Source: Glycomyces sp040645615
Lineage (GTDB): Bacteria; Actinomycetota; Actinomycetes; Mycobacteriales; Micromonosporaceae
DNA length: 64,000 nucleotides
NCBI RefSeq assembly: GCF_040645615.1
Contig: NZ_JBEYYO010000016.1
Coordinates: 69,153-133,152, forward strand
Direction: 5' to 3'
Shown here: positions 34,626-43,508 of the stretch, piece after piece
How positions within the stretch are numbered: the stretch's first letter is position 1
How the letters are laid out: each line of letters begins with the position of its first letter
Program-made: the position numbers and the translations under genes
Notes under the pieces: generated by a model
Databases searched by the model: none
What the model was told of the DNA's origin: nothing
What the model saw: the letters and a program-made list of their open reading frames with translations, nothing else

Positions 34626-34739
34626 GCTTCAACTGAAACCCGTGTGGCGGACGGGACTTCAGTGGCACCATGGGCCGTCCGGGTATTCGGAGGTTTTACC
34701 CGGGACGCGGGCACCGGCAATCCTGTGGCGGTGTCCGGG

Positions 34740-34777
34740 CGAGGGCTCTGGGGAGGTTCGAGACCCCAGGGCCCTCG
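34740..34777. terminator. Bidirectional hairpin terminator
   Basis: A 14-bp stem (CGAGGGCTCTGGGG pairing with CCCCAGGGCCCTCG, one G·T pair) with a 10-nt loop lies between the convergent half-MFS and HMG-CoA lyase genes. TCTTGT follows on the plus strand. Confidence 0.85.
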
Positions 34778-34786
34778 TCTTGTACT

Positions 34787-35695
34787 TCAGGCCGGCTTCG
34801 GCGCGAGCCTGGTGCGCGGCCCGGCCCGCAGCACCCCCGATTCGAGCGGCCGGTCCACGATCTCCTGCGCCAGCGCGGCCACCCCGAGCAGCGCGTCCAA
34901 GTCGACGCCGGTCTCGACGCCCATGTCGTGCAGCATGTGCACGACCTCCTCGGTGGCCACGTTCCCCGAGGCGCCGGGCGCGAACGGGCACCCGCCCAGG
35001 CCCCCCACGCTCGCGTCGAACTCGGTGATCCCCCGGTCGAGCGCGGTGAGCAGGTTGGCGAGCGCGGTGCCGCGGGTGTCGTGGAAGTGCATGAGCATCG
35101 GCAGGTCGGTGGCGACGGCGTCGAGCAGGTCGGTGACGCGCCGCGGCGTGCCCATCCCGGTGGTGTCCCCGAAGGCCACGCGCCCGGCCCCGGCGGCGTC
35201 GGCGGCCTCGACGATGCGGGCCACCTGGGCGGGGTCGATGTCGCCTTCGAAGGGGCAGCCGAAGCTGGTGGCGATGATGACCTCGACCGACGCGAGGCGC
35301 TCGCGGGCCAGGTCGCAGATGTCGGGCAGCTCGGCGAGGGACTCGGCGACGCTGCGGCCGATGTTGGCCCGGTTGTGGGTCTCCGAGGCGGAGACGACGA
35401 CTTCGAGCGCGGTGACCCCGGCGTCGAGCGCGATCTGCACGCCGCGCCGGTTCGGCGCGAGCGCGGAATAGCGGATGCCCGGGTGCTGCTCCATCGCGGC
35501 CCACACCTCGGCCGCGTCGGCCATCTGCGGGACCGCTTTGGGGCTGACGAAGCTGACGGCCTCGATGCGCGAGAGCCCGGTGCGCGCGAGCGCGTCGATG
35601 AGGCGGATCTTGTCCCCGGTGGGCACGGGCGGCTCGTTCTGGAGGCCGTCGCGGGGGGCGACCTCGCGAAGGACGACCCGTTCGGGCTGGTGCAT
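34787..35695 (-). CDS. Hydroxymethylglutaryl-CoA lyase
   Basis: A 302-residue TIM-barrel enzyme that cleaves HMG-CoA to acetoacetate and acetyl-CoA, the last step of leucine degradation. The diagnostic Cys loop is GGLGGCPFAPGASGNVATE. The metal and substrate residues lie in EVAPRDGLQNE, FGDTTGMG and MHFHDTRGTALAN. The start was set to the ATG at 35695 with GGAGG four bases upstream; the frame is open for 47 further codons of low-complexity sequence. No other leucine-pathway gene is nearby, so it is an isolated gene. Confidence 0.95.
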   Translation of the reverse strand: MHQPERVVLREVAPRDGLQNEPPVPTGDKIRLIDALARTGLSRIEAVSFVSPKAVPQMADAAEVWAAMEQHPGIRYSALAPNRRGVQIALDAGVTALEVVVSASETHNRANIGRSVAESLAELPDICDLARERLASVEVIIATSFGCPFEGDIDPAQVARIVEAADAAGAGRVAFGDTTGMGTPRRVTDLLDAVATDLPMLMHFHDTRGTALANLLTALDRGITEFDASVGGLGGCPFAPGASGNVATEEVVHMLHDMGVETGVDLDALLGVAALAQEIVDRPLESGVLRAGPRTRLAPKPA

Positions 35696-35847
35696 TGCGC
35701 CTCCCTGCATCACGCCCGGGCCACCCCCGGACCGCCTACGACCCCATGCTAACCCGCCTTCCCGCAATGCGAGACACCCGAACAACGACGAACCGGACGC
35801 GGTGGACGCACCACGGCCCGGTCGCCGCGCCCGCATACAGTCGCCCC

Positions 35848-36246
35848 GTGTTCCCGCTCTCCCTCATCCTCGCCGCCGCGGCGCTGACCGCATCCGCGAT
35901 GACGGCGATGGCCGCGCGGCGCGATCGGCGGCACGCGAGGCCCTTCGTGCTCGGGTCGGTCGCGTTGGGGCTGCTCGGCCTGGCCATCGCCGTTCACGCG
36001 TACGGGCAGGCGACCATGTTCTACTTCATGATCGACGAGCAGTGCCCGGGACGCGGCGCCGGTGAGTTCGTCGCCTTCCGCGAACGCTTCCTGCCCGTGA
36101 GCGGCGCCCTCGAATGCACGGGCCGCACGATCCAACTCGTGCCTGCGTGGGTCAACCCCACGCTGATGCCGCTGCTGGCCGCCGCGGTGCTCGCCGGTCT
36201 CGCCGCTGGCTTCGCGCGGCGGCGGGGGCTTCGGGTTGGGGTCTAG
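35848..36246 (+). CDS. Small membrane protein of unknown function
   Basis: A 132-residue protein with hydrophobic segments at the N-terminus (LSLILAAAALTASAM), the centre (FVLGSVALGLLGLAIAVHAYG) and the C-terminus (LMPLLAAAVLAGLAAGF). A loop contains two Cys (EQCPGRG and ALECTGRT) that could form a disulfide outside the membrane. The GTG at 35848 is six bases after TACAGT, as in other leaderless genes here. No family is recognised. It overlaps the convergent WYL regulator gene by four bases. Confidence 0.65.
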   Translation: MFPLSLILAAAALTASAMTAMAARRDRRHARPFVLGSVALGLLGLAIAVHAYGQATMFYFMIDEQCPGRGAGEFVAFRERFLPVSGALECTGRTIQLVPAWVNPTLMPLLAAAVLAGLAAGFARRRGLRVGV

Positions 36247-37190
36247 CCGTAGCGTTCGACCAGGGCTGCGGCCTTGTTCTTCAGGGCCTCGCGCAGCGAC
36301 TGCGGCGTCAGGGCCTCGGCGTCTTCGCCGAGTTGCCATAGTGCCCATTCCGCGTGGCGCGCATCCTGATAGGTCGCTTCCAGACGCAGCCAGCCGTCGG
36401 CCTCGGGTTCCTCGGCCCTGACCGCCACCGCGCCCGCGAACAGGTCCTCGCGGCGATCCGGGGCGACCCTCACCTGGACCGCGATGTGCCCCTCGGCTAG
36501 AAACCGGGCGCTGCGTTCGTGCCAGATCCGTTCGAGGTCGACCCCCTCGGGCCGCTCGGCCGCCTCTGCCAGCGTCTTTGCGGCCAGGACCCGCGAGAGC
36601 CGGTACGTGCGGTCCTCGCCCTCCCTCGTGGCGAGCAGGTAGCCCCGGCCTCGGACCGTGACCAGGCCTATCGGGTCCACCGTGCGCCACTGCGACTCCC
36701 CACCAGCGGCCGCGTAGTTGAGCCGCAGCCGCCTTCCGTCCAGGACCGCCCTGCGCACCTCCTCCATCGCCTCGCGCGGCACGTCCTCGGCATCGGCCCG
36801 TCTCGAAAGCAGGTCCGTCTCCGGTTCGACCAGGAACCGCCGAGCCGCGTCGCCTGCGACCGCCCGGTGGCTCTCCGGCAGCGCATCGACCACCTTCCGC
36901 GCCGCCGAAGCCAGCGCCGGACCGAGCCCGAACGCCCCGCCGGTCGTCAGCAGCGCGAGCGCCTCGTCGCGGCCCAAACCGGTGAGCTCGGTGCGGAAGC
37001 CCGGGAGCAGCGCGAAGCCGCCGTGGCGGCCGCGTTCGGCGTAGACCGGGACGCCCGCCGCCGAGAGCGCATCGATGTCGCGCAGCACCGTGCGCGTGGA
37101 GACCTCCAGTTCGCGGGCCAGCGCGGGCGCCGAGAGGCGGCCGTGCTGTCGCAGGAGCAGGACGAGGGAGACCAGGCGGTCGGCGCGCAT
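36243..37190 (-). CDS. WYL-domain (YafY/DeoR-type) transcriptional regulator
   Basis: A 315-residue regulator. The N-terminal helix-turn-helix (LSAPALARELEVSTRTVLRD, then DIDALSAAGVPVYAERGRHGG) is followed by the WYL ligand domain (LRLNYAAAGGESQWRTVDPIGLV, GYLLATREGEDRTYRLSRV) and its C-terminal extension. In WYL proteins the ligand is often a nucleic acid or small molecule. The signature Trp-Tyr-Leu is altered to GYLLAT. The ATG is six bases after TAGAGT. It diverges from a RidA-like gene with a clear dyad between them, so it probably controls both. Confidence 0.92.
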   Translation of the reverse strand: MRADRLVSLVLLLRQHGRLSAPALARELEVSTRTVLRDIDALSAAGVPVYAERGRHGGFALLPGFRTELTGLGRDEALALLTTGGAFGLGPALASAARKVVDALPESHRAVAGDAARRFLVEPETDLLSRRADAEDVPREAMEEVRRAVLDGRRLRLNYAAAGGESQWRTVDPIGLVTVRGRGYLLATREGEDRTYRLSRVLAAKTLAEAAERPEGVDLERIWHERSARFLAEGHIAVQVRVAPDRREDLFAGAVAVRAEEPEADGWLRLEATYQDARHAEWALWQLGEDAEALTPQSLREALKNKAAALVERYG

Positions 37191-37207
37191 TCGCGAACTC
37201 TATCGGA

Positions 37208-37232
37208 ATACATGACACAAGATGTCGTGTAT
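37208..37232. promoter_or_regulatory. Candidate operator of the WYL regulator
   Basis: ATACATGACA, five bases, TGTCGTGTAT: ten-base arms with one mismatch. It covers the expected -35 of the regulator gene, whose -10 TAGAGT complements 37197-37202, and lies 60 bp upstream of the RidA-like gene. This fits an autoregulated, divergent regulator/target pair. Confidence 0.65.
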
Positions 37233-37291
37233 CGCTGGCAGGCTCATCTGCGCGGCGGCCACGAGGCCGCCCGCGACGAATGGAGACCGCT

Positions 37292-37687
37292 GTGGAACGT
37301 ACCGCCGTCAACCCCGTGACCTGGTCGCTCGACCTGGGATTCAACCAAGGCGAGCTCGTCTCGGGTCAGTCCCGGACCCTGTACTGCTCGGGGCAGACCG
37401 CGATGAGCGCCGAAGGCAAGCCCGAGCACGAAGGCGACCTCGCCGCGCAGCTGGCGCTCAGCCTCGACAACCTGGAGGCCGTGCTCGCCGAGGCGGGCAT
37501 GGGCCTGGCGAACCTGGTGCGGCTCAACGTCTACACCACCGACGTGGACCTGCTCTTCGCCCACTACGGCGGCCTGGCCGCGCGCCTGGGGAAGGCCGGA
37601 GCGAAACCGGCCACCACGATGCTCGGCGTCACCCGCCTGGCGATCCCGGGTCAGATGGTCGAGCTCGAAGGGACCGCCGTGGATTAA
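37292..37687 (+). CDS. RidA-family (YjgF/UK114) protein
   Basis: A 131-residue protein of the trimeric RidA fold (SLDLGFNQGELVSG, LYCSGQTAMSAEGKPEHEGD, NLVRLNVYTTDVDLLFAHYG). The Arg that binds the imine substrate carboxylate in RidA deaminases is absent: the position reads PATTMLGVTRL. The late Glu (MVELEGTAV) is kept. It therefore belongs to a divergent RidA subfamily of unknown substrate. A GTG at 37292 with GGAG six bases upstream is preferred over the ATG at 37280. It ends four bases into the convergent TetR gene. Confidence 0.87.
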   Translation: MERTAVNPVTWSLDLGFNQGELVSGQSRTLYCSGQTAMSAEGKPEHEGDLAAQLALSLDNLEAVLAEAGMGLANLVRLNVYTTDVDLLFAHYGGLAARLGKAGAKPATTMLGVTRLAIPGQMVELEGTAVD

Positions 37688-38274
37688 CCGGGGTCGAGCG
37701 CTCGCAGGGCCGCCGCGCGCAGCAGCGCGGCGGTCTCCTGGGTGCTCACCTCGTCGCCGAGCGCGAGATAAGGGGTGGAGTTCATCAGGCCGAACGCGCC
37801 GTGCGCGAGTACCCGCGCCTGCTCGGGTTTGAGCCCCGGCCGCAGGCGGCACAGCACGCCCACCCACTCCTCGACGTACACCCTCTGGAGCTTGCGCACC
37901 TCGCGGCGCGGCTCCTCGGGGAGGCGGTCGAGTTCGTGCAGGTGGAGGATGACGATCTCGGGCGAGTCGATCACGACCTCCAGGTGGAAGTCGACGAGCG
38001 CCGCGAGCGCGGCCTGCGGGTCCTCCGAGTGCACCGACGCCCAGTGCCGCCCCCCGGCGAGCAGCCGCTCGGAGACCGGGATGAGCGCGTCGGCGAGCAT
38101 CTGCTCCTTGCCGCCCTTGAAGTGGTGGTAGAGCGCGGGACCGGTGATGGAGGCGGCCGCGCCGATGTCGTCCATCGAGACGCCGTGGTAGCCGTGCTTG
38201 GCGAGCAGCTTCACCGCGAGGTCGAGGATCTCCCGGCGGCGCTTCGAGCCGCCGCGACTGTCCACCGCATTCAT
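37684..38274 (-). CDS. TetR-family transcriptional regulator
   Basis: A 196-residue repressor. The N-terminal helix-turn-helix is ILDLAVKLLAKHGYHGVSMD then AAASITGPALYHHFKGGKEQ. The ligand-binding C-terminus (VDFHLEVVIDSPEIVILHLHELDRLP) is typical of actinobacterial TetR regulators near lipid or acyl-CoA genes, although none is adjacent. The ATG at 38274 has GGTGGAG upstream; the frame continues 19 codons further without support. It converges on the RidA-like gene. Confidence 0.92.
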   Translation of the reverse strand: MNAVDSRGGSKRRREILDLAVKLLAKHGYHGVSMDDIGAAASITGPALYHHFKGGKEQMLADALIPVSERLLAGGRHWASVHSEDPQAALAALVDFHLEVVIDSPEIVILHLHELDRLPEEPRREVRKLQRVYVEEWVGVLCRLRPGLKPEQARVLAHGAFGLMNSTPYLALGDEVSTQETAALLRAAALRALDPG

Positions 38275-38488
38275 CTCCACCCAGATGAGGTTACTCGGGC
38301 GTACGGCCTGGAGGAGGGAGCAAAAGCCCACTTTTCACAGGCGCCCTTTCGGACCGGACGCGGACCGGCCGCCCCCCGCGAGACGGGGGACGGCCGGTGG
38401 TGCACTGCGGTCACGAGCTGCCGATCGCGCTGCGCAATGCGTGTCCGTCGCCGCGGGAGGCCAGACACAACGCCTCCCGCAGCGGACG

Positions 38489-39307
38489 TTATCCCTCGCC
38501 GGGACCGGCGCGGCGCTCGGCCTCGGCCTGGCTCATGGCCTCGGCCTGCGAACCGGGCTCGGCGACGGGGGCCTGCGTGTTCGCGGTGTCCCCGTACCGC
38601 TCGGACTTGTAGGTCTGCGACATCGAAGCGGTCGCGTCGCCGCCGCCGCGAGGCGCCTTGGCGACCTCGCTCTCGGCGGTGGTGAGCATCCGCTCCCAGC
38701 GCTCGCGCATCGGGGAGACCAGGCCGCCGCCGACGCCGACGATCGCCACGCCCGCGATGATCGCGAGCACCGTCCACATGATCGGCGTGGTCACCGTGGT
38801 GGCGATGCCGACCTGCCCGAACGCGGCCACCGCGCCGAAGAAGATGATCGCGACCTGGCAGATCCGCGCCACGGTCTTGCCGTAGCTGGTGCCCGAGAGC
38901 AGGCCGTTGACCAGCCCGAACACCGCGTTCGCGATCGCGAAGGCCACCACGACCAGGACAAGCGCGACGAACAGCAGCGGCAGCCATCCGACGAGCTGGT
39001 TGAGCAGGGTCGACACCGGGTTGTTCCCGAACGCCCCGAACGCCAGCTGCAACGTGAACAGCAGCAGCATGTAGTAGACGACCTTGCCGAGCAGTTCGCT
39101 CAGCTCGAACTTGCCGGTGAACCGGCGCAGCCCGGACCGTTCGCCGACCCTGTCGAGGCCGACCCGGTTGAGGAGTTTTCCGACGAGTTTGCCGATCCAC
39201 TTGGCGACGAACCAGCCGATGACGAGGATCGCGACGAACGCCAGCGCCCGCGGAATGAACGCGATGACGCTGTCCATCATGTTCTGGAAGCTCTGCGTGA
39301 TGTTCAT
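38489..39307 (-). CDS. MscS-like conserved TM-helix protein
   Basis: A 272-residue membrane protein. It carries repeated conserved TM-helix units (FIPRALAFVAILVIGWFVAKWIG, LGKVVYYMLLLFTLQLAFGAFG, FGLVNGLLSGTSYGKTVARI) found at the N-terminus of small mechanosensitive-channel relatives (CmpX type). The MscS beta domain is missing; instead there is a hydrophilic, Ala/Glu-rich cytoplasmic tail. It may sense membrane tension or stress, but this is family knowledge, not seen in sequence. The ATG is six bases after TACCCT, so the mRNA is probably leaderless. Confidence 0.85.
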   Translation of the reverse strand: MNITQSFQNMMDSVIAFIPRALAFVAILVIGWFVAKWIGKLVGKLLNRVGLDRVGERSGLRRFTGKFELSELLGKVVYYMLLLFTLQLAFGAFGNNPVSTLLNQLVGWLPLLFVALVLVVVAFAIANAVFGLVNGLLSGTSYGKTVARICQVAIIFFGAVAAFGQVGIATTVTTPIMWTVLAIIAGVAIVGVGGGLVSPMRERWERMLTTAESEVAKAPRGGGDATASMSQTYKSERYGDTANTQAPVAEPGSQAEAMSQAEAERRAGPGEG

Positions 39308-39417
39308 GATCGGAGGGTAGGCCGCATATGGCCTCTATTCAGGTGATCTAGGGGATTACCCCTGACACCGGTGTAAGAGGAAACGACCAATCAGGACACC
39401 GACCCCGCGGCGGGACG

Positions 39418-39993
39418 TCACGTCGGCCAGGTGCGCCAGTTCATCCACGACTTGGACGGGGTCGGCCCGCGCTGGTCCTGGTAGCGGGAGAAGTTCGCGC
39501 CCGCGCCGTAGGGGTGCTCGGCCGGGCTGGTGAGCTGGAAGATGCACAGCTGCCCGATCTTCATGCCCGGCCACAGCGTGATCGGCAGGTTCGCGAGGTT
39601 CGACAGCTCCAGGGTCACGTGCCCGGAGAACCCGGGGTCGATGAACCCGGCCGTGGAGTGCGTGACGAGCCCGAGCCGCCCGAGGCTGGACTTGCCTTCG
39701 AGGCGCGCGGCCAGGTCGGCCGGGAGCGTGATCACTTCGAGCGTGGAGGCGAGCACGAACTCGCCGGGGTGGAGCACGAACGGGCGCTCGCCGGTGACCT
39801 CGACGGCGGTGGTCAGCTCGTCCTGCTGCTGCGCGGGGTCGATGTGCGTGTACTTCTGGTTGTTGAAGACCCGGAAGCGGCGGTCGAGGCGCACGTCGAT
39901 CGAGGAGGGCTGCACGAGCTCGTCGTCGAAGGGCTCGATGCCGACCCGGCCGTTCTTGACGGCGTCGAGGATGTCGCGATCGCTAAGCAGCAT
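39418..39993 (-). CDS. dcd: dCTP deaminase (probably bifunctional, dUMP-forming)
   Basis: A 191-residue trimeric enzyme of the dUTPase fold that supplies dUMP for thymidylate synthesis. Signatures are LLSDRDILDAVKNGRVGI, PSSIDVRLDRRFRVF, LEGKSSLGRLGL, THSTAGFIDPGFSGHVTLEL and WPGMKIGQLCIFQL. The KSSLGRLGLxTHSTAGFIDPGFSG stretch matches the mycobacterial bifunctional dCTP deaminase/dUTPase rather than the monofunctional enzyme. The ATG is six bases after TATCTT, a probable leaderless start. Confidence 0.96.
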   Translation of the reverse strand: MLLSDRDILDAVKNGRVGIEPFDDELVQPSSIDVRLDRRFRVFNNQKYTHIDPAQQQDELTTAVEVTGERPFVLHPGEFVLASTLEVITLPADLAARLEGKSSLGRLGLVTHSTAGFIDPGFSGHVTLELSNLANLPITLWPGMKIGQLCIFQLTSPAEHPYGAGANFSRYQDQRGPTPSKSWMNWRTWPT

Positions 39994-40019
39994 GCGCCCA
40001 AGATAGAGGCCGCCCCGGC

Positions 40020-42149
40020 TCAGCCGCTCCCCGGGGGCAGCGCGTACGCCACGACCCCGACCTCGTGGAATTCCCAGCCCTCGGGAGTGAGGGCGCGGCA
40101 TTCGTCGATGGCCTCGGCGCACACGATCGCGTCCATGGACGCGGGGTCGGCCGCTTCCAGGCCGGGCACGATCGATTGCAGCGCATGGATCTCGGTGCCT
40201 TCGGGGAGCAGGATCCACCACGGGTACTCCCACGAGTCGTTGCTCTGCACGAGCCCGACCAGTTCGGGTTCGACCGCCGCGACGGCCTCGGCGGCGGCCT
40301 CGTATTCGGGCAGCCATTCGAGGCGGCGCACGAACCGTTCCTCCATGTCGGTGAGGCTGAACACCGAGAACGAGCCGGTCAGGCGCCGCGGATACCCGTA
40401 CGCGACGGTGAGGAGCCCGGCGACGGAGGCGAGCACGGCCACGACCGCGACGAGTGTGCAGGCGGCGCGGCGCTTGCGCCGGTCGGCGGCCGAGCGGGTG
40501 ATGCTCTTGACCAGGCTCGCGGCCAAGAGTCCGGCGGCCGGGGCGGCGAGGACCACCAGGAACATGATGAGCCGGTTCGCCCACGGCTGCCACGAGATCG
40601 TGCACGCCACGGCGATGAAGGCGGCGGCTAGGGCGCCCGCGTAGGCCCGGCGCAGACCGGGTCCCTTGGCCGCGAACCAGACGAGCCCCGCGATCGAGGC
40701 GAGCCCGGTGATGGGGAACGCGGCGCGGTCCTCGTCGGGGTACCACGAGGCCACCGGGAACTCGGTGGTGCCGAACGTGATCCGCGGGTCGTTGACGTCG
40801 ACGCCCATGAGGGACGCGAGGCCGCCGATCGCCGAGGCGACCGCGTCCGACAGCGCCGGGATCGGGGTGTCGAGCGCGGTCTGGCCGAGCCGGAGCGCGT
40901 TGATCAGCAGCAGGCGGGGGTCGGCGGTGCCGACGCCGATGGACTCGCGCAGCACCGGCGGCCCGAGCACGTTCCCGAACGCCTCGTGCATGCGCAGCAG
41001 GAACGGGCCCACGATCACCAGCGCCAGCGCCAGGATCGCGAACGAGGCCAGCACGGTCTTGCCGCCAGAGGCGAGCGCGTTCGAGGTGTCGGCCCTCGTG
41101 CAGTGGCTCGGCCGCCTCCCGCACAGGCACGCGCGGCGGCGGCGTCCGTCGCGCACCAGTCGTCCGATGCCCCACACCAAAAGGAGCGGTGCGGCGGCGA
41201 GGAGCCCGGTGGTCTTGGTGACGGCGATGAGGCCGAGCGCGAGCCCGAGGTAGAGCGCGTCGGAGTGCGGGGCCGCCGCGCGCGGGCCCGGGACCTCGCC
41301 CGGGCGGGTGAACTCGTCGAGCACGAGCGTGGCCAGGCACGCGGTCCAGGCCGCGACCACGAGGTCGACCTGGGTGCTGGAGGCCTGGAGCAGGAACTCA
41401 GGAGTCGTGGCGACGATGAAGACGGTGGCGAGCTGGGCGACCGGGCCGCCGCCGAGCTGCGCGCAGATGCGCGAGGCCGCGAGCGCGGCCCCGATCGCGG
41501 CGAAGAACTGGAGCAGGTGGTACGCGCCGTCCCCGCCCGAGATCAGCCGCAGATGGGTGAGCAGGTATTCGGAGCCGGGACCGAGGTCGAGTTGGCGGTG
41601 GATCCCGGTGGGGTACACCGCGACCGACGCGTTTTGGACCCAGTGCTCGATGCGCGGCAGGTGATAGGTCTGGGAGTCGAAGTTGTTGGGCGAGGAGCCG
41701 ACCGCGAGCACGAACACGCTCACGGTCAGGATCGCGATGACGCAGGCGAGGACCCACTGCCAGGCCGGGGCGGCCGCGGCGGCGGACTTGGTGCGCCGCC
41801 AGGTGCGGCGGGTCGCGCCGCGGCGGTCCCGCAGTTCCTCCCTAAGAGCGTCGAGTGACTGGCCGCGTCCGGCGGGGGCCACGTCGCGGACGCTGCGGTA
41901 CAGGACGGCACCGACGCAGGCGATCGTGGCACCGCTCCAGGCGATCACGATCGCCGGTGCCGCAAGCGCATTGAAAGCCGAGCTGACCTCGACTACTGCG
42001 ATCGCGAACGCGCCCAACAGGATCGAGGCGCGCACCACGGCGAGCCTGGCGGGGGCGAGCACCGCGCCGTCTCGGGGCCGCACGGCGTAGGCCAGGCCGG
42101 GGAGCAGGACGAGGAGCCACACGATGAGCAGCACCGCTCCATTGAACAC
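40020..42149 (-). CDS. Polytopic GT-C-type glycosyltransferase-like membrane protein
   Basis: A 709-residue protein with about twelve transmembrane segments. After the second group of helices comes a loop with SSPNNFDSQTYHLPRIEHW, where an acidic residue follows the first helix, as in lipid-linked sugar transferases (ArnT/PMT-like, GT-C fold). The last 130 residues form an extracytoplasmic domain with Cys (VCAEAIDECRAL). It probably transfers sugar from a polyprenyl-phosphate donor on the outer membrane face, with the divergent GT2 protein as a possible donor-forming partner. Enzyme class is moderate confidence. GTG start. Confidence 0.72.
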   Translation of the reverse strand: MFNGAVLLIVWLLVLLPGLAYAVRPRDGAVLAPARLAVVRASILLGAFAIAVVEVSSAFNALAAPAIVIAWSGATIACVGAVLYRSVRDVAPAGRGQSLDALREELRDRRGATRRTWRRTKSAAAAAPAWQWVLACVIAILTVSVFVLAVGSSPNNFDSQTYHLPRIEHWVQNASVAVYPTGIHRQLDLGPGSEYLLTHLRLISGGDGAYHLLQFFAAIGAALAASRICAQLGGGPVAQLATVFIVATTPEFLLQASSTQVDLVVAAWTACLATLVLDEFTRPGEVPGPRAAAPHSDALYLGLALGLIAVTKTTGLLAAAPLLLVWGIGRLVRDGRRRRACLCGRRPSHCTRADTSNALASGGKTVLASFAILALALVIVGPFLLRMHEAFGNVLGPPVLRESIGVGTADPRLLLINALRLGQTALDTPIPALSDAVASAIGGLASLMGVDVNDPRITFGTTEFPVASWYPDEDRAAFPITGLASIAGLVWFAAKGPGLRRAYAGALAAAFIAVACTISWQPWANRLIMFLVVLAAPAAGLLAASLVKSITRSAADRRKRRAACTLVAVVAVLASVAGLLTVAYGYPRRLTGSFSVFSLTDMEERFVRRLEWLPEYEAAAEAVAAVEPELVGLVQSNDSWEYPWWILLPEGTEIHALQSIVPGLEAADPASMDAIVCAEAIDECRALTPEGWEFHEVGVVAYALPPGSG

Positions 42150-42224
42150 GACCGTCCCGCCCAGTGGCGCTTTGGCGGCAGCGCGTTATGGTTATGCAAT
42201 CGTGTTCGGTGACGAGGAGCGGCC

Positions 42225-42918
42225 ATGCTGTTGTCGGTGCTCGTCCCGGTCTTCAACGAGGAACGCCTCGCCACCGGGACGCTGAAGGAACTCCTCGCCG
42301 TGGACTTCCCCTGCGAGACCGAGATCGTGGCCGTCGACGACGGCTCGAGGGACCGGTCCTGGGAAGTACTCCAGTCCTTTGAGGACAATGAGCGGGTGCG
42401 ACTGCTGCGCCACGACCGCAACCGCGGCAAGGGAGCGGCGATCCGCACCGCCGCGAAGGCCGCGCTCGGCGACTACGTGGTGGTCTTCGACGCCGACGGC
42501 GAGTACGACGCCGCCGACCTCCCCAGACTCCTCACCCCGGTGCTGGAGGGCAAGGCCGAGGTGGTCTACGGATCGCGCTCGTTCGGCTCCCACTCGGCGT
42601 ACTCGTTCTGGTACGTCATGGGCAACAAGGGAATCACCCTCGCCGCGAACATCCTGTTCAACTCCTACATCTCCGACCTGGAGACCTGCTACAAGCTGCT
42701 GCCGCGCCAGATGTTCCTGGACCTGAACATCCGCTCGGGCGGCTTCGGCATGGAGGCCGAGCTGACCGCCAAGCTCCTGCGGCGCGGCATCCGGCCCTTC
42801 GAGGTCCCGATCTCCTACACCGCGCGCAGCCGCGAAGACGGCAAGAAGATCACCTGGACCGACGGCGTCCAGGCCCTGTGGCTCTTGAGCCGGGAACGCC
42901 TGCGCCGCAAGCGCTTAG
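42225..42918 (+). CDS. Family 2 glycosyltransferase (dolichol-phosphate-sugar synthase-like), 3' end irregular
   Basis: A GT2 enzyme of about 230 residues, likely to make a polyprenyl-phosphate-linked sugar on the cytoplasmic side. Motifs are LSVLVPVFNEERL, EIVAVDDGSRDRSW, HDRNRGKGAAIRTA, the metal-binding DADGEY and FEVPISYTARSREDGKKI. GAGGAGCGG precedes the ATG. The reading frame has no stop at the expected place and stays open to 43739, antisense to lutC and lutB. In the next frame a TAG occurs at 42916-42918, exactly where homologues end, so a one-base shift near the 3' end is likely. I give the end as that TAG. Confidence 0.82.
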
Positions 42919-43508
42919 AGGATCACTACGTCCAGGCGCCGGGGCCCGTGGACGCCCTCGACCCGCTGGAGTTCGATGTCGCTGGTCGCCGAGGGCCCCG
43001 AGATCCAGGTCTGCGGCGCGGCCCGCTCCAGCATCGGCAGCGCCTGGGCGAGATGGCCCACGATCTGGTCCCGCCTGACGACCACCACGTGATGGTCGGG
43101 CACCAGCGTGATCACCCGGCGGCCTTGAGCCGCACCGGCGTCGAGCATGATCGTGCCCGAGACCGCCACGGCCGCCGCGCAACCGGTGAGCACCGCGTCC
43201 ATGCCGTCCAGCTCCTCAGTGGACAAGTTCGCGTCGGGCACGAACGCGGCCCCGATACGCCACTCCAGCGGCAGGTCCTCGGGCACCACGACCCGCTTCG
43301 CGCCGCCGAGCGCTTCGGGGATCGCCTCGATGCCGTGGTGCACGTTGGCCTTGTAGTCGATCAGCCGGTCGATGAGCATCGCGACCACGTCGACTTCGGC
43401 GTCGAGCGCCGTGCGGTAGTCGCGCGGCGGTTCGGGGACCTCGCCCGCATCCCCCAGCGCCAGCCGCATCCGGGCCAGGATCGCCTCGCGCGCACCGTTG
43501 TCGCTCAT
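42915..43508 (-). CDS. lutC: L-lactate utilisation protein LutC (LUD domain)
   Basis: A 197-residue LUD-domain protein, one of three components of the iron-sulfur L-lactate dehydrogenase LutABC. Typical parts are AREAILARMRLALGD, RVVVPEDLPLEWR, TGCAAAVAVSGTIMLDAG, ITLVPDHHVVVVRRDQIV and WISGPSATSDIELQRVEGVHG. The ATG overlaps the lutB stop as ATGA. Its own 3' end overlaps the end of the convergent GT2 gene. Confidence 0.94.
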   Translation of the reverse strand: MSDNGAREAILARMRLALGDAGEVPEPPRDYRTALDAEVDVVAMLIDRLIDYKANVHHGIEAIPEALGGAKRVVVPEDLPLEWRIGAAFVPDANLSTEELDGMDAVLTGCAAAVAVSGTIMLDAGAAQGRRVITLVPDHHVVVVRRDQIVGHLAQALPMLERAAPQTWISGPSATSDIELQRVEGVHGPRRLDVVIL

